A DNA stretch of 64,000 nucleotides from Hypomyces perniciosus (taxonomy: Eukaryota; Ascomycota; Sordariomycetes; Hypocreales; Hypocreaceae). The position numbers and the translations under genes were made by a program. Shown here one piece after another: positions 59,542 to 64,000 of the stretch (positions are counted from its first letter, which is position 1; each line of letters starts with the position of its first letter). The DNA is taken from positions 744,001 through 808,000 of the forward strand of contig SPDT01000001.1 of the NCBI GenBank assembly GCA_008477525.1, given 5' to 3'. The notes under the pieces are model-generated. The model saw only the letters and a program-made list of their open reading frames with translations. It did not search any database and was not told the DNA's origin.

Positions 59542-61699
59542 TTACCACCATTTGCTGGAGGGATCAGGAACGCCGCCCCATGCAGCATGTCCCAGCTCAC
59601 TGACATCACTACCGCCCCTCAAAGGGTGGCCAGGAATGCGCTGTGCCATTCGAGAGGCATCGACGCGTTCAAAAACATCCAAAGTTGTCATCAAACTCAA
59701 GCTGTTGCCATCAGTCGTGAAGCACACTTTGGAAATCCTGTTGTGTTTCTCGTCGTGAAGGATGTTGATAAAAGCTATGAGGTGAGTTATAGTCTCATCA
59801 CTTTCAGTGAGTTGGAGGCCATCCAGAACCCAAATTAACGATGGCGGTGCGTGAATCAAGAGAGCCTGGATTAGCTGTAACGCCACAGGTACACTCTTCA
59901 TGCTCCCGTCCAGGAGACTGAAGTGGGGTTTGTTGAGATTGTTAGGCGCCGTGAACTCAGTCGGTAAGAGGTGCGCGAGCTGTGCGATAACAGAGTATAA
60001 AAGGGCTACGAGGCCAGCCTCACAGTGAGACATGTCTGAAGCTGACTCGAAGCTGTGGCGTTGGCTGCAAAAGAACGACACACAAGGTATGCCGGCTTGT
60101 ATGCTGGCGCTACAGAGGCGCATTGCTGCCAGAGAAAGCCCCGACCCGTAGATTGCGACTGGCTCACCCACAACCCACATCATTCTTGATTCCGGAGCAC
60201 TGATCCAAATCTGCATCTGAGTTAAAACTTCCTGTGGCAGGATCGTTGACGAAGCCGCCAGAACGCCAAAAGATATATCCTCCCTGCCATCTTCCAGATG
60301 TACGGCCATTGGACGAGAAAGTTTCTCAATCTCATATCGAGAACAAAGCTCATCGGCGCCTAATTGCAATATTAGTATGTGAGCACCGTTACCAACCGGT
60401 TATAGACTCCTTACTGCCCTCCGAAACGGAATCGGCTCCATCCTCAACCTCTTCGCTCTGACATTCGCTCTGACATTCGCTCACAGAGACAGACTCAAAC
60501 TGTTCAGGTGTATCGAGATACTGAACACGAGAGCTTTGTTCTTTGTTCTTTAGGTCAGCATACTCATGAGAATGGCAGCCATTGGAGAGACGTACTTTGC
60601 ATCACCCGCTCCTCGACAGATACCAGAGCCTGAACGGAAGAATATCCCAAGATTTCCTTGGCCCTTTCAAGCTTGCCTGCTAGTGTGGCTATATCGTCGT
60701 TTCGACTTTCGTTTCCTACACAACGGAGATAAATTAAGTCAACCCTGCCCTCTATGCGGGCTACTCGGCCTTGCTCAATGAGTTGCGATTCATCTTTGAC
60801 CCTCTGTACGGTCTTTTTTATGGATTTGACCAAGTCCTCTACCGTATTATAATAGAAGTTCCTGTTTAGCGACGAAAGCAGCCTGATCTTCGACTTTTTG
60901 AACCAGTTCATCGCTTGGCAGAAGAGTTTGAAGATCCCCACATAGAGCTCGACGACAAGTCGCCTAATCTCAAGGTTGTCTGCGATTTTGACTGTCCTGG
61001 TGACAAAGCGTAGGTCGCTACATGTCTCTACGAGAGCCATTGAGAAGCCTTCGGCAATCTTACGGTGATTCGCCGATGCCTGCACAATAACTTCAGTGGT
61101 CGCTCAACGTCAAAGGTTGCAAGGGGAGTCATACCTTGACAACTGTCGACACAACGCCTGCAAGGAGAGAAAAGTACTTGTCACCACTTGGAATGAAGCT
61201 GAAGAGGTATGAGTGGTCGTTCATGGTGCCTAAGAAATCGACAAAGCGACTCTTTGCCTCTCTTAGTCCACCAGACCTTTTAGAAAGCCATGTATTCTGG
61301 GTGTTCATGACTGCCTCCCGCAGAGTTGTAATCGTGGGTATGCTGTCTGGGGCCTGAACCGATCCTCCATCGGTCTGAAAAAGGAATTTAAAATTTTGCC
61401 ATGTTTGTACCAACTCCTTACGCTGCTTCTCTAAAAGGATGAGATCTTCCTCACTACATTGTATCAGCCCAGAGCATGAAGAGGACCTATTCCCTGCTTG
61501 CTCACCTTGAGCTTTCTTCAACCTGTAGCCACTCATTCCACTCAGCCAGCCGTTGCTTGTATCTTGTTTCGTCATCGATTTTCTCAACCACCGAACCCAC
61601 TGCTTGGGAAAGTGGTTCTTCCGGCATTTCTCGGCTCATCGTAAGGCTGTACTGACGAACAAGCGGCGAGATTCTCACGCCCCCGTTCACTTCGTCCAT
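59542..61699 (-). CDS. DUF7708 protein with degenerate NACHT-like NTPase domain
   Basis: Five exons on the minus strand: 61699-61506, 61453-61135, 61079-60596, 60540-60415 and 60359-59542, giving 646 aa; all junctions are GT-AG and in phase. The start is ATG 61699; the open frame runs 18 codons higher without an ATG. Residues ~65-330 match DUF7708 (SRFVDFLGTMNDHSYLFSFIPSGDKYFSLLAGVVST, then NHRKIAEGFSMAL). A short acidic linker (~335-375, SVSECQSECQSEEVEDGADS) joins a C-terminal domain with MMWVVGEPVAIYGSGLSL in the P-loop place and LIWVLDGLQL in the Walker B place. The P-loop lacks the GK[ST] needed for nucleotide binding. I infer a relative of fungal STAND proteins that has lost NTPase activity, perhaps a signalling partner or decoy. 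Head-to-head with the ATPase gene at 62629. Confidence 0.82.
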
Positions 61700-62628
61700 G
61701 GTCGCGAAATGATGCACAACCGAGGGATGCGTTCGAGTCGACGCCCTTTTCACAAGCCCTTCTCAGACGTTTTGGGTATTGAGTAAACAATTGTTAAAAG
61801 TCAAGAGAAACTTTGGGTCACTATATCCAGACGATAGGTTCCTCGTGAGCGGTTCAGAAACCGTACCACCGTGACAGATCAAGAGGAACCAACACACCAC
61901 AATACCGGGCGTGCCCAAGTAGCAGTAGTTCCATTCATTGGTTCCCAAGGAGCTGATGCAACAATGCCTGTAAAATGGACCTATCAAACCACATATGCCG
62001 AGAGACTGGAAGAGACCCCGCAGCTGGGCGAGCCAATTCAGAGATGCGAAGCCTCCCATCTCTCAAGCGGGTTCACACCAATTCATGTACCACAATAAAC
62101 CAGTAAAATGACGCCGCGTAAGAGTCTCGGCTAGGTCATGCAGGAGTCTAGATGCTGCGGTCTCCCTGCTTCTCAGCTCCTGCAAGACCTGGCCAACCGA
62201 AGGTTGAGGATTGGGCACGAGGATACTTTCGCAGGTCTTGTCAGCACTCCAAATATGCAGCTCCACGAAGAGAAAACATTGGCATACATATTTGGAAGTG
62301 CGTGCAACGGACCTAGACAACCGCAAATGGGGGGACGGGTGCCGCCAACCTTGTTAATGTTGTTCCCGTGTTGATGAGGTTCTATGATTTCGTGCCCAAT
62401 GATTGCCACCATAAGCGGTCATATCTCCTTGGTACGAGTCGAAAATCTCAATCGCCATATATTCCTGCAATATCGTCACTTCTTGTTCTCTTGCCGGTCA
62501 CGCGTAGTCTTACTCAATCATCTCGACTCCACCTTATTCCATTCGACTACCATTTTGTTGAACTGGACACCTTGAATTGACTGTTGACACAAGCTGACAA
62601 GAACCGCTTCTAATAGTGGTGTACGGAT
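61700..62628. other. Divergent intergenic region
   Basis: 929 bp between the divergent starts of the DUF7708 gene and the DUF7025 ATPase gene. Frames of up to ~98 codons have no domain signal. Likely contains both promoters. Confidence 0.65.
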
Positions 62629-64000
62629 ATGGCTGTCAAGGATTCTCAGGATCCCACCACGACGGTGACCGTGACGCCGATGCACTCTTCGGATCATACA
62701 CTCCTTGACACGCCGTTGACTCTTTCAACCAGCACGGTCCCCAAAGCTGCCCTCGTGAGTCGATCTTACAGCACAATGGACTCTGAAGTCGCCGAACCCC
62801 TACACTTGGCCGTCGGTGAAGGTCATACCGCCGACCGAATGGTTAACATCGAGGCTCCGGCAGAGCCCCAGGGCGGTAATCCCGATGGTTCAATCAAGGA
62901 GGATAAAGATGCAGTGAAGACCGATAGAGACGACGGAGAGAAAACAGTCAAACCGGAGAACGGCTGGGAATCCGAGGCCCCACTGTACTGCGAAAACAAC
63001 GGCCGTTCCCACGCGATTCTGACAGATTTTGGTATCTGGAAGTGCCCAGAATGTGACAAAAGCCTGCGCCCACCTTCAACAAAAAAAGCGGCCTCAGACA
63101 AAGCCAATGAACATGACAACAACACGACGCAGGAGCAGGGCGATGACAATAACACAACGCAGAAGGAGGGCAATGACACTCACCAGACTACGTCTTACTT
63201 CGTCGAGTACAGAGACTCTGGGGACTACCTTATTACTAGAGAGCCTTGGGACGGCCCATTCGATCTTTCCACTGCTAGAAAGGGTTATCACACAGTCTTC
63301 GATGTTGTGACGATCTTATCTACGTCTATACGCCCAGACATTCTTCGCATGTCATTTGACGTAGAAGCAATCATGAGAGAGGGGATTTTAAATAACCCAC
63401 AGGTGACCGTCAAGGTCACGACTAGCAGGATCATCATTCATTCAATTCACCTCCTTAAGATTATCCGCAGTCTTGTCAAGTATTATCCGATGAACCTCGA
63501 GGTCGATACTCTAGAGTTAGACGCACCGTATATGCTTATTGCTCACCATGTCGAGGACTTCGAAACTTACCTAAAGTCTCACCAAAAGATGGATTTATTG
63601 GACGATGACGCACGGCCTCAAATCAACGAAAATGAAACTCCGATTGTTTCTACTAAGGACGCCTCCGAAAATCTTGGGGTGACCCATCTTGGAATGCTTC
63701 TCGACTTCTTTAAGGAATCAGTTTACAAAGATATAACAAAGGAAAAGGCGCGACACGCTGAAGACATTTGTACTTGTCACATGCTTTGGCTCCTCTACAA
63801 ACCTGGCATCACCGTCTACTATGAATCAAACGGGCAGTTGAATGCATGCGTTGTCCAATCTCTCGACATTGAGGACAATTCCCGTTCTTCAGGGAGTGTA
63901 CTTCAAAGATCGTATACCGTCAATCTGTGGAATCTACAGTTTAACGGTCGTTTTGTTGGACGATGTAGTAAAACGGTTTACATCCCACACTTTGACGGCG
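62629..64000 (+). CDS. DUF7025-type AAA+ ATPase, N-terminal part (cut by window end)
   Basis: An uninterrupted frame from ATG 62629 to the last base gives at least 457 codons. The first ~140 residues are low-complexity and acidic, with a possible zinc-binding pair (WKCPECDKSL). A degenerate 11-codon repeat (NNTTQEQGDD / NNTTQKEGND) sits near residues 165-187. From ~190 on the sequence resembles the N-terminal region of fungal DUF7025 AAA ATPases (YEALIHH-like APYMLIAHHVEDFETY; HLGMLLDFFKES; DICTCHMLWLLYKPGITVYY). The AAA core with Walker motifs should lie beyond the window, so ATPase function is inferred from the family only. These proteins are often expanded in ascomycetes and poorly studied. 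Divergent from the DUF7708 gene. Confidence 0.8.
   Translation, partial: MAVKDSQDPTTTVTVTPMHSSDHTLLDTPLTLSTSTVPKAALVSRSYSTMDSEVAEPLHLAVGEGHTADRMVNIEAPAEPQGGNPDGSIKEDKDAVKTDRDDGEKTVKPENGWESEAPLYCENNGRSHAILTDFGIWKCPECDKSLRPPSTKKAASDKANEHDNNTTQEQGDDNNTTQKEGNDTHQTTSYFVEYRDSGDYLITREPWDGPFDLSTARKGYHTVFDVVTILSTSIRPDILRMSFDVEAIMREGILNNPQVTVKVTTSRIIIHSIHLLKIIRSLVKYYPMNLEVDTLELDAPYMLIAHHVEDFETYLKSHQKMDLLDDDARPQINENETPIVSTKDASENLGVTHLGMLLDFFKESVYKDITKEKARHAEDICTCHMLWLLYKPGITVYYESNGQLNACVVQSLDIEDNSRSSGSVLQRSYTVNLWNLQFNGRFVGRCSKTVYIPHFDG

Noticed and set aside
1..64000. CRISPR arrays, rRNA genes, bacterial insertion sequences
   Set aside because: None present; tandem repeats found are minisatellites without regular unique spacers.

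Overview
The window comes from a filamentous ascomycete (Pezizomycotina), most likely a Eurotiomycete such as the Aspergillus/Penicillium group; I cannot name the species from sequence alone. The evidence is short GT-AG introns (about 49-65 nt), Zn2Cys6 regulators, WOPR, HET and NACHT family genes, a yapsin-like aspartic protease, an amdS-like amidase and a DUF7025-type ATPase. No bacterial, organellar, rRNA, tRNA or CRISPR features were found. All exon joins are my own, from splice sites, reading phase and remembered family conservation.

Layout. 0.2-1.35 kb: a TALE homeodomain regulator. 1.36-10.08 kb: an 8.7 kb gene desert full of GTAC-N3-GTAC motifs and simple repeats. 10.1-25.4 kb: an intact Zn2Cys6 regulator, a frameshifted Zn2Cys6 regulator, a GPI-type aspartic protease, a decayed PEBP-like gene facing an intact prolyl 4-hydroxylase, and a secreted-protein gene with one frameshift. 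26.9-30.3 kb: a complete hAT transposon (matching 20-bp ends and 8-bp target duplication) whose transposase carries two frameshifts. 32.2-33.4 kb: a single-exon WOPR regulator with a 66-bp tandem repeat.

34.8-44.5 kb looks like a small amine/amide catabolism group: UNC93-like transporter, amidase, copper amine oxidase ending in a peroxisomal SRL signal, and a Zn2Cys6 regulator. The transporter and amidase promoters share an identical 20-bp word next to GATA sites, and its 10-bp core recurs upstream of the amine oxidase.

45.4-64 kb resembles a fungal self/non-self or immunity island: a DUF7708-NACHT-C2H2 receptor-like gene head-to-head with a SNF2/RING helicase, a broken HET gene, a small 10-cysteine secreted protein, a DUF7708 protein with a degenerate P-loop, and, head-to-head with that, the start of a DUF7025 ATPase running off the window. 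Frameshifts are concentrated in five loci while about 23 kb of other coding sequence has none, which argues for real decay rather than uniform sequencing error.
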